In this document: piece after piece, positions 35,378-44,673 of the stretch
Position numbering within the stretch: position 1 is the stretch's first letter
Layout: the number at the start of each line of letters is the position of its first letter
Assembly (NCBI RefSeq): GCF_900149705.1
Contig: NZ_LT703001.1
Span: forward strand, 2,170,001 to 2,234,000
DNA length: 64,000 bases
Direction of reading: 5' to 3'
From: Sphingorhabdus sp. Alg231-15
GTDB lineage: Bacteria; Pseudomonadota; Alphaproteobacteria; Sphingomonadales; Sphingomonadaceae
The notes under the pieces: model-generated
Database searches by the model: none
What the model was told of the DNA's origin: nothing
The model's input: only the letters and a program-made list of their open reading frames with translations
Position numbers and translations under genes: made by a program

Positions 35378-36394
35378 ATGAACCAAATGGATGATCAATC
35401 GCCTCGATCTGACACCATATTGGTTACTGGCGCTGCGGGCTTCATTGGCCATGCGGTTTCCCACAGGCTGATCGACCGCGGCGAGAGCGTGATTGGCATC
35501 GATAATCTGAATGACTATTATGATCCCGGGCTGAAAGCCGCGCGCCTGGCTAATTTGCAGACATTGGAACGGTTTGCGTTTGCGGAACTCGATGTCTCAG
35601 ATGCGGAAGGCGTCAGCACATTGGTACGAGACAATGGCGTAAAGCGTATCATCCATCTCGCGGCGCAGGCTGGCGTGCGCTATAGCATCGACAATCCGTT
35701 TGCTTATCAAAAATCAAATCTGGAAGGGCATTTGAGCTTGCTGGAAGCCAGCCGTCATGCACCGGATTTTGAGCATTTGGTCTATGCATCATCTAGTTCT
35801 GTCTATGGTGACAAGCCGATGGGCGGCGAAGGTTTTGTCGAGGAAGCGCCCGCTGTTGATCCGGTGTCGCTTTATGCTGCAACCAAACGCTCCTGCGAAT
35901 TGATGAGCGCATCCTATGCAAAGCTATATGGCTTTCCGCAAACCGGGTTGCGGTTTTTCACCGTTTACGGGCCATGGGGTCGGCCGGATATGGCCTATTT
36001 CGGTTTCACCAAAAAGATTCTCGCGGGCGAGCCTATTGAAGTTTATGGCGAGGGTAAAATGGCCCGGGACTTCACTTATATTGATGACATTGTTGACGGC
36101 ATATTGGGGGCGTTGGACAATCCCCCGGCCGCTGGTGAACACCGGGTATTGAACATCGGAGACAGCCGGCCGATTGGTCTTATGGACATGATCGAAGCGC
36201 TGGAACAGGCGCTGGGCATGAAAGCGGAGAAAATCATGCGCCCGATGCAGCCCGGAGACGTTACCGCGACCTATGCCGATGTGTCGAAACTGCATGCGCT
36301 GACCGGTTACGAACCAGAGGTCATGCTGGAAGACGGACTAAAACGATTTGTCAGCTGGTATCGCGACTTTTATGGTAATCTACCGCCGGAATAA
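35378..36394 (+). CDS. NAD-dependent nucleotide-sugar epimerase (UDP-glucuronate 4-epimerase-like)
   Basis: A 338-residue extended SDR. It has VTGAAGFIGHAVSHRLIDRG at the NAD site, GIDNLNDYYDPGLKAARL (typical of UDP-glucuronate 4-epimerases of the CapI/LpsL type), and the catalytic SLYAATKRSCELM. It makes UDP-galacturonate for cell-surface polysaccharides if the assignment holds. No glycan gene cluster surrounds it. It is convergent with the FMN reductase gene, eight bases apart. Confidence 0.9.
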   Translation: MNQMDDQSPRSDTILVTGAAGFIGHAVSHRLIDRGESVIGIDNLNDYYDPGLKAARLANLQTLERFAFAELDVSDAEGVSTLVRDNGVKRIIHLAAQAGVRYSIDNPFAYQKSNLEGHLSLLEASRHAPDFEHLVYASSSSVYGDKPMGGEGFVEEAPAVDPVSLYAATKRSCELMSASYAKLYGFPQTGLRFFTVYGPWGRPDMAYFGFTKKILAGEPIEVYGEGKMARDFTYIDDIVDGILGALDNPPAAGEHRVLNIGDSRPIGLMDMIEALEQALGMKAEKIMRPMQPGDVTATYADVSKLHALTGYEPEVMLEDGLKRFVSWYRDFYGNLPPE

Positions 36395-36402
36395 TCAGTG
36401 GG

Positions 36403-36978
36403 TCAATATTGCCGCCGGTGAGAACCTCGCATGACCTGTTGCGCGACGAGACGGAGTTGCTCATTTACCGCTTCATCTGCACAGACACCGTCCTTGAAAA
36501 TCCCGCCCGATGCGTTGATCCCCACACCCAATGGCGTGGGCCAACCGCGCAGCGCGTGCACTATTGATCGCATCGCCGCCAGAGTTGAACCGGTTGCTTG
36601 CCAACCATAAGCAGTGACGATTAGTCCAACCGGCAAGCCATCCAGATAGACCCGCGCATCTCCGGCCGTTTCCTCAATATAGTCGACAGCATTTTTGACC
36701 AGGCCAGATATGGTGCCATGATAACCAGGGCTAGCCAATATGATCCCGTCGGCGCGTCGGACGGCTTCAACAAGCGCCTCTCCGGTCTCGTTCAATCCCG
36801 CCGGATCAGAGCGATAATGTGGCAAGGCACAAAGCTTGGCTGATCCGAAGAGCTTCGTTTCGGCACCGGCATCCGACGCCGTCTTGAGTGCAATCGCCAA
36901 TGCCTGTTCTGTTGAGCTGTGCGGATTGGTCGTTCCACCGAGGCCCAGGATAAAGGGTTTGTCTTCATTTTTCGCCAT
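36403..36978 (-). CDS. NADPH-dependent FMN reductase family protein
   Basis: A 191-residue flavodoxin-like protein. ATG 36978 is used because the longer frame begins at TTG. FILGLGGTTNPHSSTEQALA forms the phosphate-binding loop, and ILASPGYHGTISGLVKNAVD is the isoalloxazine-binding loop of the NADPH-dependent FMN reductase family (PF03358). It probably supplies reduced flavin or acts as a quinone reductase. The partner oxygenase is not identified. Confidence 0.88.
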   Translation of the reverse strand: MAKNEDKPFILGLGGTTNPHSSTEQALAIALKTASDAGAETKLFGSAKLCALPHYRSDPAGLNETGEALVEAVRRADGIILASPGYHGTISGLVKNAVDYIEETAGDARVYLDGLPVGLIVTAYGWQATGSTLAAMRSIVHALRGWPTPLGVGINASGGIFKDGVCADEAVNEQLRLVAQQVMRGSHRRQY

Positions 36979-37175
36979 GGACACTCTTAACAAGTCTTTT
37001 CAAATAATTGCAACGGTCAACTATGGCGGGAGATCATGGTCAAAAGAACAGGTTGTAGCGCTGGCACAAGCCATGTTTTAATTGACCGGTTAAAGGTGAT
37101 TCGATATCGCGCATAACTACTATATTGGCGCCGATCATATTCGCACTTGTCAGATAATTTCGAAGGTTTTCTCCC

Positions 37176-38336
37176 ATGCGTAAGTTTACCGAAGAACAGC
37201 ATATGTTTCGTGATGCCTATCGCCGCTTTCTGGCCGATGAGGTTGCGCCACGGATGGATGAATTCCGCGAAGCCGGCATTGTAGACCGAGACATATTCAA
37301 GAAAGCAGGTGATCAGGGCTTCCTGATGATCTGGCCGGATGAGAAATATGGCGGCATGGGCGATGATGATTTCCGCTATGAGCAGATTATCATTGAAGAA
37401 ACCACACGGGCGGGCTGCGCCGAATGGTATAACACTCTGCATAGCCGCTTGGTCGGGCCCTATTTCAAGAATATCGGCAACGAAGAACAGCGCGAGCGAT
37501 TCCTGCCCAAATGCGTCAGCGGTGAGACCATATTGGCGGTGGCGATGACTGAACCCGGCGCTGGCAGTGATCTCTCGGGAATGAAGACAACCGCAACGGA
37601 TAATGGCGATCATTGGGTGCTGAACGGCTCCAAGACCTACATCTCCAACGGTATCAACGCGGATGTGGTCATTGTCGCGGCTAAAATCGCGGGCGTCGAC
37701 GACAAGCATGCGATGGTATTGCTAATCGTCGAGCGCGGCATGGAAGGTTTTGAGCGCGGCCAGAATCTGGAGAAAATTGGACTGCATGCGCAGGATACGG
37801 CGGAGCTGTTCTTCAACAATGTCAAAATTCCAAAAGAGAACCAACTCGGAACACCGGGCAAGGGCTTTATCCATCTGATGGAGGGCCTGGCAGAAGAGCG
37901 GTTGATCGGCATGGTCGGCTATGGCGCATCAGCGCGCCGGGCCTTTGATGTTACGCGTGAGTTTGTGATGGAGCGCGACGTATTTGGCAAGAAGCTGAGC
38001 GACATGCAGAACACCCAGTTCAAGATGGCCGAAATGGATGCCAAGATCGATATGCTGCAGGTCTATATCGACCACTGTGTAGAGGTGCACAATCAAGGCG
38101 GTCTTAATGCCAATATCGCGGCCAAAGGCAAAATGCTGGGCAGCGAGATCGAATGGGAAATGGCTGACCTGGGGCTGCAACTGCATGGCGGCGCGGGTTA
38201 TATGAAGGAATATGAGATCAGCCGCATTTTCACCGATGCGCGGATGAGCCGGATCTATGCCGGAAGCAGCGAGATCATGCGCTATATTGTTGGACGCGAT
38301 GTGTTCAGTCAGAAGTATCAAAGCATTCTTGAGTAG
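37176..38336 (+). CDS. Acyl-CoA dehydrogenase
   Basis: A 386-residue FAD enzyme of the beta-oxidation pathway. Conserved blocks are AMTEPGAGSDLSGMKTTA and WVLNGSKTYISNGINADVVI (FAD site), GLAEERLIGMVGYGASARRA, and LHGGAGYMKEYEISRIFTDA followed by RMSRIYAGSSEIMRYIVG. It passes electrons to ETF, probably the one encoded at 4928-6603. The chain length is unknown. The thiolase gene follows after 192 bases with its own operator-like palindrome. Confidence 0.94.
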   Translation: MRKFTEEQHMFRDAYRRFLADEVAPRMDEFREAGIVDRDIFKKAGDQGFLMIWPDEKYGGMGDDDFRYEQIIIEETTRAGCAEWYNTLHSRLVGPYFKNIGNEEQRERFLPKCVSGETILAVAMTEPGAGSDLSGMKTTATDNGDHWVLNGSKTYISNGINADVVIVAAKIAGVDDKHAMVLLIVERGMEGFERGQNLEKIGLHAQDTAELFFNNVKIPKENQLGTPGKGFIHLMEGLAEERLIGMVGYGASARRAFDVTREFVMERDVFGKKLSDMQNTQFKMAEMDAKIDMLQVYIDHCVEVHNQGGLNANIAAKGKMLGSEIEWEMADLGLQLHGGAGYMKEYEISRIFTDARMSRIYAGSSEIMRYIVGRDVFSQKYQSILE

Positions 38337-38436
38337 GATTCGGGCTTGAATAAGGTTCTGGCTTGAATCGGCTATAGGCCCGGTTAGACTGACTGACAGC
38401 AGAAGAAAAGCAAGGCGAGTCGCCCCCATTTCTCGA

Positions 38437-38456
38437 TTGACGTTTACGTAAACTGC
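38437..38456 (+). promoter_or_regulatory. Candidate operator upstream of the thiolase-fadJ unit
   Basis: A perfect 12-base palindrome GTTTACGTAAAC (38442-38453) overlaps a -35-like TTGACG (38437-38442). TTGACGTTTACGT is identical to the sequence before etfB at 4869, which argues for one shared regulator. Confidence 0.55.
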
Positions 38457-38528
38457 TTGACTGTGCTGCAGCGCAACATTAACTATGCACTTAAATAGCC
38501 CAGAATCTATCAAAATAAGGAAGATCGC

Positions 38529-39743
38529 ATGACCGAAGCCTATATTTATGACTCAGTGCGCAGCCCGCGTGGCAAAGGCCGCAGCGACGGCAGCTTGCAC
38601 GAAATCACTGCTCTTGATCTTGCATCTCAGGTGCTCGCTTCGGTGAACGACCGCAACGAGCTGGACGGCCATGAAGTGGAAGATATTGCTTATGGCTGTG
38701 TCTCTCCCGTGGGTGAGCAAGGCGCCGTGATCAGCCGTATGGCCGCACTTAAAGCCGGTTATGCTGACACTACATCCGCGATTCAGGTCAACCGTTTCTG
38801 CGGTTCTGGCCTAGAAGCAGTGAACATCGCAGCCGGCAAGATTAAATCCGGCGAAGCCGATCTGGCCGTTGGCGGCGGCGTTGAGTCCATGTCCCGCATT
38901 CCGATGGGCAGCGACGGACTGGGCGGAATGGCTGACCCGACGCTGGTCTTTCAGGAATATTTTGTACCGCAGGGTATTTCTGCCGATCTGATCGCCACCA
39001 AATATGGCTATAGCCGCGATGATGTCGACGCCTATGCCGTAGAAAGCCAAAAACGCGCAGCGAAAAGCTGGGAAGAGAAACGTTTCGACAAATCCATCCT
39101 CGCCATCAAGGATGTGATTGGCGAAACTGTGCTCGACCATGACGAACTGATGCGTCCGGAAACAGACATGCAATCTTTGGGTTCGCTCAATCCCGCTTTC
39201 CAGATGATGGGTGAGCAGATGCCCGGCTTTAACGATGTCGCGATCCTCAAGCATCCCGATGTTGAGAAGATGAACCACGTCCACCATGCCGGCAACAGCT
39301 CCGGTATCGTCGATGGTGCCGCTGCGGTGCTGATCGGTAATGAAGAGGCAGGTACGAAATACGGCCTGAAACCACGAGCACGGATTGTGTCCATGGCCGC
39401 GATTGGATCAGAGCCAACGATCATGCTCACCGGCCCTGAATTCGCTGCTCAAAAAGCACTGAAGCGCGCAGGCATGGATGCCAGCGACATTGATGTGTGG
39501 GAACTGAACGAAGCTTTTGCTGCGGTAGTTCTTCGCTTCATGGATGCGATGAATGTTGATCATAGCGACATGAACGTGAACGGCGGCGCGATTGCCATGG
39601 GCCATCCTTTGGGCGCAACGGGCGCGATGATCCTCGGCACGGTCCTGGACGAGCTGGAACGCTCCAACAAGCAGACCGCTTTGTCGACGCTGTGCATCGG
39701 CGGCGGCATGGGCATTGCCACCATCATTGAGCGAGTGAACTAA
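38529..39743 (+). CDS. Acetyl-CoA C-acyltransferase (thiolase)
   Basis: A 404-residue thiolase that performs the last step of beta-oxidation (or acetoacetyl-CoA formation). The active cysteine is C91 in [11 protein letters not shown]. The histidine is in [16 protein letters not shown], and the second cysteine is in [24 protein letters not shown] precedes the ATG. The FadJ-type gene follows after 54 bases, an FadA/FadB-like pairing. Confidence 0.95.
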   Translation: MTEAYIYDSVRSPRGKGRSDGSLHEITALDLASQVLASVNDRNELDGHEVEDIAYGCVSPVGEQGAVISRMAALKAGYADTTSAIQVNRFCGSGLEAVNIAAGKIKSGEADLAVGGGVESMSRIPMGSDGLGGMADPTLVFQEYFVPQGISADLIATKYGYSRDDVDAYAVESQKRAAKSWEEKRFDKSILAIKDVIGETVLDHDELMRPETDMQSLGSLNPAFQMMGEQMPGFNDVAILKHPDVEKMNHVHHAGNSSGIVDGAAAVLIGNEEAGTKYGLKPRARIVSMAAIGSEPTIMLTGPEFAAQKALKRAGMDASDIDVWELNEAFAAVVLRFMDAMNVDHSDMNVNGGAIAMGHPLGATGAMILGTVLDELERSNKQTALSTLCIGGGMGIATIIERVN

Positions 39744-39797
39744 AGCGCCGAAGGCGACTCCAACCACTCCAATCCCATATTTAGCAGGACAAAATTC

Positions 39798-41987
39798 ATG
39801 ACTTACGAAACACTCACCGTCGATATTGACAGCGATGGCATTGCCCTCGTCACCATCGATCTTCCCGGCCAATCGATGAACGTTTGGAACGAAGGCCTGA
39901 TGGCTGACTTCCCGAAATTCGTCGAAGAGCTGATTGCCAATGACGACATCAAAGGTGCCGTGATCACCTCTGGCAAGAAATCCGGCTTCCTCGCCGGTGC
40001 CGATCTTAACATGCTCGGCTCTTCCAAAGCCGAAACGATGAAAGAAGCGTTTGAGCAAGCCTGGGGATTGAATGCCATCCTGCGCAAGATGGAAACCGGC
40101 GGCAACAGCGCCAAGGACTTGCTGAAAGGCAAGGCTCACGCCAAACCAGTTGCTTGCGCACTTAACGGCCTTGCTCTCGGCGGTGGTCTGGAACTGGCGC
40201 TGGCCTGCCATTACCGTGTGTGTGCCGATCATCCGAAACTACAACTCGGCCTTCCCGAAGTACAAGTTGGCTTGCTGCCCGGTGGCGGCGGAACCCAGCG
40301 TCTGCCCCGTCTGGCTGGTCTGCAAGCCGCTGGCATGGCGATCATGATGGGTCAGCCAATGAACCCGCAAGCCGCGCTCGCGCAGAAAATTGTCGATGAA
40401 GTTGTCCCTGCGGAAGACGTTGTCGCCAAAGCCAAAGAGTGGGTCAAAGCCAATCCGAAAGCTTCTGCACCTTGGGACAAGAAGGGTTGGAAATTCCCTG
40501 GTGGCGCCGGTTCCATGGACCCACGCGCTGTGCCGCTTTACCTCGGCTCGTCCGCGATGGCGCTGAAACAGAGCAAGGGCAATTATGAAGCGGTCAAGGC
40601 GATCCTGTCCTGTCTTTATGAAGGTTCTATGCTGCCGATCGACACCGCGTTGAAAGTGGAAAGCAAATATTTCACCAAGCTGCTCGCCGGCCCGCAAGCC
40701 AAGAACATGATCCGAACCTTGTTCGTGAACAAACAGGCTGCGGATAAAGGCGCCATGCGTCCCGAAGGCGTGCCAGCAACCGAACTCAAGACTGTCGGCG
40801 TCCTCGGCGCCGGCCTGATGGGCTCCGGTATTACCCATGTGACGGCCAAAGGCGGAATGAATGTCATCGTCCTCGACCGCAATATGGAAGAAGCGCAAAA
40901 GGCAATCGACTACAGTCAGAAGATTGTCGACAAAGGCGTGAAGCGCGGCAAGATGACTCAGGAAAAAGCTGATGCATTCATGGCACGCATCACACCGACC
41001 GATAATTATGATGATCTGAAAGATGTCGACCTGATCATCGAAGCGGTGTTTGAACGCCCTGACGTGAAAGCCGATGTGATCAAGAAGACAGAAGCGGTAA
41101 TCGGTAAGGATGTGGTCTTTGCATCCAACACCTCGACGCTTCCGATCACGGGTCTTGCCAAAAACAGCGAGCGGCCAGATCAGTTTATCGGCATGCACTT
41201 TTTCTCACCGGTTGAGAAAATGCCACTGCTCGAAATCATCCCGGGTGAAGAAACCGGCGACAAGGCTCTGGCTGTCGCGCTCGACTATAACGCGCGCATT
41301 CGCAAAACACCGATTGTCGTGAAAGATGTCCGCGGTTTCTATACCAACCGCGTCTTCCCACCTTATGCCAATGAAGCTACCATGATGGTAGCGGAAGGCG
41401 TCAACCCGGCGCTGATCGAAAATGCCGCGATATCCATGGGCATGCCGATTGGTCCGCTGGCGATTGTCGATGAAACCACCCTGCAACTGGGCTACGACAT
41501 CATGACGTCAACCAAGGAAGAAATGGGCGATGCCTACGTTCCTAGCGGGACAGAGGATTTGATGGAACTGATGGTCAAGAAGATTGACCGTCGCGGACGT
41601 CGCTTTGGTGGCGGTTTCTATGAATATTCCGATGATGGATCCAAGAAACTGTGGCCTGGCCTGAAAGAGCATTTCCCGCTCGCTGAAAACCAGCCAACGG
41701 TTGAGGAAGTCAAACAGCGTTTGATGTACATTCAGCTGATTGCCACCGCGCAATGTTTCGACGAAGGCGTTGTATCCGATCCGCAGTCTGCTGATCTCGG
41801 TGCGATCTTTGGCTGGGGCTTTGCACCATGGACCGGCGGGCCGATGAGCCATATCGACACGATCGGCGTCGATAATTTCGTTCGCACCGCTGACATGCTC
41901 GCCCAGAAATATGGCGAACGGTTCAAGCCGCCGATGAGTTTCCGTGAAAAGGCGGATGCGGGTGAGAGCTTTTACAAAGCGGCTTAA
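39798..41987 (+). CDS. Bifunctional enoyl-CoA hydratase / 3-hydroxyacyl-CoA dehydrogenase (FadJ/FadB-like)
   Basis: A 729-residue fusion. The N-terminal crotonase domain has [12 protein letters not shown] for the oxyanion hole and [17 protein letters not shown]. The middle NAD domain begins [20 protein letters not shown], with [14 protein letters not shown] and [20 protein letters not shown], and the C-terminal 3HCDH domain follows. It carries out hydration and oxidation of trans-enoyl-CoA to 3-ketoacyl-CoA for the adjacent thiolase. A strong terminator lies about 25 bases downstream, closing the unit. Confidence 0.95.
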   Translation: MTYETLTVDIDSDGIALVTIDLPGQSMNVWNEGLMADFPKFVEELIANDDIKGAVITSGKKSGFLAGADLNMLGSSKAETMKEAFEQAWGLNAILRKMETGGNSAKDLLKGKAHAKPVACALNGLALGGGLELALACHYRVCADHPKLQLGLPEVQVGLLPGGGGTQRLPRLAGLQAAGMAIMMGQPMNPQAALAQKIVDEVVPAEDVVAKAKEWVKANPKASAPWDKKGWKFPGGAGSMDPRAVPLYLGSSAMALKQSKGNYEAVKAILSCLYEGSMLPIDTALKVESKYFTKLLAGPQAKNMIRTLFVNKQAADKGAMRPEGVPATELKTVGVLGAGLMGSGITHVTAKGGMNVIVLDRNMEEAQKAIDYSQKIVDKGVKRGKMTQEKADAFMARITPTDNYDDLKDVDLIIEAVFERPDVKADVIKKTEAVIGKDVVFASNTSTLPITGLAKNSERPDQFIGMHFFSPVEKMPLLEIIPGEETGDKALAVALDYNARIRKTPIVVKDVRGFYTNRVFPPYANEATMMVAEGVNPALIENAAISMGMPIGPLAIVDETTLQLGYDIMTSTKEEMGDAYVPSGTEDLMELMVKKIDRRGRRFGGGFYEYSDDGSKKLWPGLKEHFPLAENQPTVEEVKQRLMYIQLIATAQCFDEGVVSDPQSADLGAIFGWGFAPWTGGPMSHIDTIGVDNFVRTADMLAQKYGERFKPPMSFREKADAGESFYKAA

Positions 41988-42010
41988 GCCAAATCGAAAT
42001 AAGAAAAGAA

Positions 42011-42037
42011 AGAGCTCCTTCGGGGGCTCTTTTTTTG
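42011..42037 (+). terminator. Rho-independent terminator after the thiolase-fadJ unit
   Basis: Stem AGAGCTCC (42011-42018) / GGGGCTCT (42023-42030) with a TTCG tetraloop and one T-G wobble, followed by a run of eight thymines. Confidence 0.92.
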
Positions 42038-42038
42038 C

Positions 42039-42770
42039 CTATCGCGAAAGCCGTTTATCGAGGCCATCAAATTTTTCGGACAGCCGATCCAGCTTCGATG
42101 ACAGATGGTCCATAGTTGAATGATCAAGTTCGTCCGCCTGATGCTGCACACCATAATGCGAACGGAATAATGCTATCATCTGATCGACTACGGGCTTTTG
42201 ATGCCTCACATTGCGATCACTTTCCATCGTCATCTCTATCGACCGCGCGCTATATTCCAGCGTACCATAAAACACATCACGCGCCTGCCACAGCACCGCA
42301 TCCTGCCGAAGCTCACCGCGATCTTGGCCGCGCCGGAACAGGCTATCAAAAACCGCCACGTAATGGCGCAGATGATCCCGTGACACACTCACTTCGCTAT
42401 TGTTACGGCGGAGGGCAAAGGTAAGGTTGATGAAGTCCGCATTCACTATCACCGTGTTCAGATGATATTGCGCAAGCGATTGTAAACGATCAAAAAAACC
42501 TTCCGCCTTGGTTGACGCCATGACCGCTTCTGCCTCCAAAGTCAGGCCATCCCAGAATTGTTGCAGTACCGCCAGCATCAATTCCGCCTTGGATTCATAA
42601 TAGCTGTAGATCGTGCCTTCGCCGATACTGGCACGGCGGGCAATCTCCGATACGCGCGCACCATCAAAGCCATGCTCAATGAAAACAGCGCGGGCGGCAT
42701 CTAAAATCGCCCTTTCCTTGCGCTCCAGCTTCGCGCGCTGGGTTTCCAAATTGACCGCTTTGGTTGCCAA
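42039..42770 (-). CDS. TetR family transcriptional regulator
   Basis: A 243-residue regulator if started at TTG 42770, which is preceded by AAGGACAGAATT; a longer frame (to 42845) would run into the divergent gene. The HTH is VSEIARRASIGEGTIYSYYE in the standard TetR layout (AILDAARAVFIEHGFDGARV before it). The C-terminal ligand domain is extended by a helical tail LSSKLDRLSEKFDGLDKRL with coiled-coil spacing. Its divergent position suggests control of the AtuA-like cluster. The acyl-CoA-type ligand is an inference. Confidence 0.87.
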   Translation of the reverse strand: MATKAVNLETQRAKLERKERAILDAARAVFIEHGFDGARVSEIARRASIGEGTIYSYYESKAELMLAVLQQFWDGLTLEAEAVMASTKAEGFFDRLQSLAQYHLNTVIVNADFINLTFALRRNNSEVSVSRDHLRHYVAVFDSLFRRGQDRGELRQDAVLWQARDVFYGTLEYSARSIEMTMESDRNVRHQKPVVDQMIALFRSHYGVQHQADELDHSTMDHLSSKLDRLSEKFDGLDKRLSR

Positions 42771-42789
42771 AATTCTGTCCTTATTGAGC

Positions 42790-42817
42790 TTGACTCGAAA
42801 ATACCGAATGCTATTCA
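42790..42817 (+). promoter_or_regulatory. Probable promoter of the AtuA-like cluster
   Basis: TTGACT (42790-42795), a 16-base spacer and TATTCA (42812-42817) resemble a sigma-70 promoter. A short repeat GAAT-GCT-ATTC overlaps the -10 and may be part of the TetR operator. Confidence 0.45.
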
Positions 42818-42838
42818 AATAACCATAGGAGACTCGAT

Positions 42839-44671
42839 GTGTCAAATGACAAGATCATCCGGATTGGCGGAGCCAGCGGTTTTTGGGGCGAGTCCGACAT
42901 GGCGGTGCCGCAGCTTTTGGAAGCGGCGGAGAGTGGCCGCGGTCTTGACTATATTGTCTTCGACTATCTCGCGGAAATTACCATGTCGATCATGGCGCGG
43001 GCGCGGGCGAAAAATCCGGATATGGGCTATGCGACCGATTTCGTCTCTGCCGTGATCAAACCCCATATTGGCGCTGTTGCCAGACAGGGCGTCAAGCTGA
43101 TCTCTAATGCCGGTGGGACCAATCCGCTGGCCTGTGCGGCAGCGGTACGCGCGGTGATTGCAGAGGCCGGGCTTGATCTGAAAGTGGCCGTTGTCACCGG
43201 CGATGACCTCACATCCCGTGCGGCCGAATTTGCAGACGGCCGTGAAATGTTTACAGGCGAGCAGTTTCCTGACCCAGAAAATATCGCCAGCATCAATGCT
43301 TATCTTGGCGCGTTCCCCATTGCCGCTGCTCTCGATCAGGGCGCAGATATCGTGATCACCGGCCGCTGCGTTGATAGCGCCGTGACGCTCGGCGCCTGCA
43401 TCCATGAATTTGGCTGGGGTGCGGATGATCTGGACCAACTGGCCGGGGCCAGTCTGGCCGGCCATATTTTGGAATGCGGACCGCAAGCAACCGGCGGCAA
43501 TTTCACCGATTGGGAAAGCGTGGCGGACAGCATGGACAATGCCGGCTATCCGATTGCGGAAATTGCGGGAGACGGCCGCTTCATCGCGACCAAGCCGGAA
43601 GGCACTGGCGGAATCGTCAATCTCGGCACGGTCGGCGAGCAGATGCTCTATGAAATTGGCGATCCACAAGCCTATATGCTGCCGGACGTCGTCTGTGATT
43701 TCAGCGCGGTGACTTTGGAGCAGCTTGGTGATGATCGCGTATCGGTTTCCGGTGCCATTGGCCATGCTGCGCCCGACACTTACAAGACCTGCGCCACTTA
43801 TTCTGATGGTTGGAAGATGGTCGCGCCATTTTTCTTCATCGGCATGGATGCCAAAAGAAAAGCGGAAAGTTTCGCGGACAATGCACTAAAACGGACACGT
43901 GCCAAATTGCGTGCCTCCAATGCCGGCGATTTTGATGAGGTGCTGATTGAGACATTAGGCGATGACAGCCATTTTGGGGCTTTCGAGCAGGCCGCCGAAG
44001 CCCGAGAAGTGGTTCTGAAAATCGGTGTCAAACATCGTGATCCGAAAGCGGCGATGCTCATCCTCAAGGAAGCAACCGGCATGGGTCTCGCGACACCGCC
44101 GGGACTGGCTTTATTTGCAGGCGGGCGGCCCAAGCCCACTCCGGTGGTGCGGTTATTTTCACTACTGGTACCGAAGTCCGAAATTTCGATTTCGGTAAAG
44201 ATAGACGATGACTCGCAAGAATTTGGCAATGCCGGTGGAACAGCTTTTGACCCAGCGACCGTCCAACGCCCTGCCCCTCCTGCACTGGCTGACAATGTTG
44301 CGCCAATGATAGAGGTGCCACTGATTGACCTGGCTTGGGGCCGCTCCGGGGACAAGGGTGACAAATCCAATATCGGCATCATGCCGCGCAATAAGAGCTA
44401 TGCACCTTATATCTGGGCCGCGCTCAGCGAAGATAGGGTGCGCGAACGCTTTGCTCATTTCCTTGCGAAACCCGAAGCACCGGACAGCGTCGAGCGTTTC
44501 TATATGCCCGGCACTGGCGCGATCAACTTCCTGCTTCATGACATTCTTGGCGGCGGCGGGGTTGCATCGATGCGCAATGATCCGCAGGGTAAGAGCTATG
44601 CCCAGATCCTGCTCGCAACGCCCATCTCCATACCGCAATCTCTCCAATCCTCTTTGGCTAAGGCGCTTTGA
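42839..44671 (+). CDS. AtuA-like protein (DUF1446 / acyclic terpene utilisation family)
   Basis: A 610-residue protein beginning at GTG 42839, which sits seven bases after AGGAG. The N-terminal domain is the DUF1446/AtuA type: RIGGASGFWGESDMAVPQLL, then FDYLAEITMSIMARAR and VITGRCVDSAVTLGACIHEF. The last 110 residues (LAWGRSGDKGDKSNIGIMPR onwards) match the separate AtuA-like C-terminal domain. AtuA is needed for citronellol/geraniol catabolism in Pseudomonas but its reaction is undefined. It heads the cluster. Confidence 0.88.
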   Translation: MSNDKIIRIGGASGFWGESDMAVPQLLEAAESGRGLDYIVFDYLAEITMSIMARARAKNPDMGYATDFVSAVIKPHIGAVARQGVKLISNAGGTNPLACAAAVRAVIAEAGLDLKVAVVTGDDLTSRAAEFADGREMFTGEQFPDPENIASINAYLGAFPIAAALDQGADIVITGRCVDSAVTLGACIHEFGWGADDLDQLAGASLAGHILECGPQATGGNFTDWESVADSMDNAGYPIAEIAGDGRFIATKPEGTGGIVNLGTVGEQMLYEIGDPQAYMLPDVVCDFSAVTLEQLGDDRVSVSGAIGHAAPDTYKTCATYSDGWKMVAPFFFIGMDAKRKAESFADNALKRTRAKLRASNAGDFDEVLIETLGDDSHFGAFEQAAEAREVVLKIGVKHRDPKAAMLILKEATGMGLATPPGLALFAGGRPKPTPVVRLFSLLVPKSEISISVKIDDDSQEFGNAGGTAFDPATVQRPAPPALADNVAPMIEVPLIDLAWGRSGDKGDKSNIGIMPRNKSYAPYIWAALSEDRVRERFAHFLAKPEAPDSVERFYMPGTGAINFLLHDILGGGGVASMRNDPQGKSYAQILLATPISIPQSLQSSLAKAL

Positions 44672-44673
44672 CC

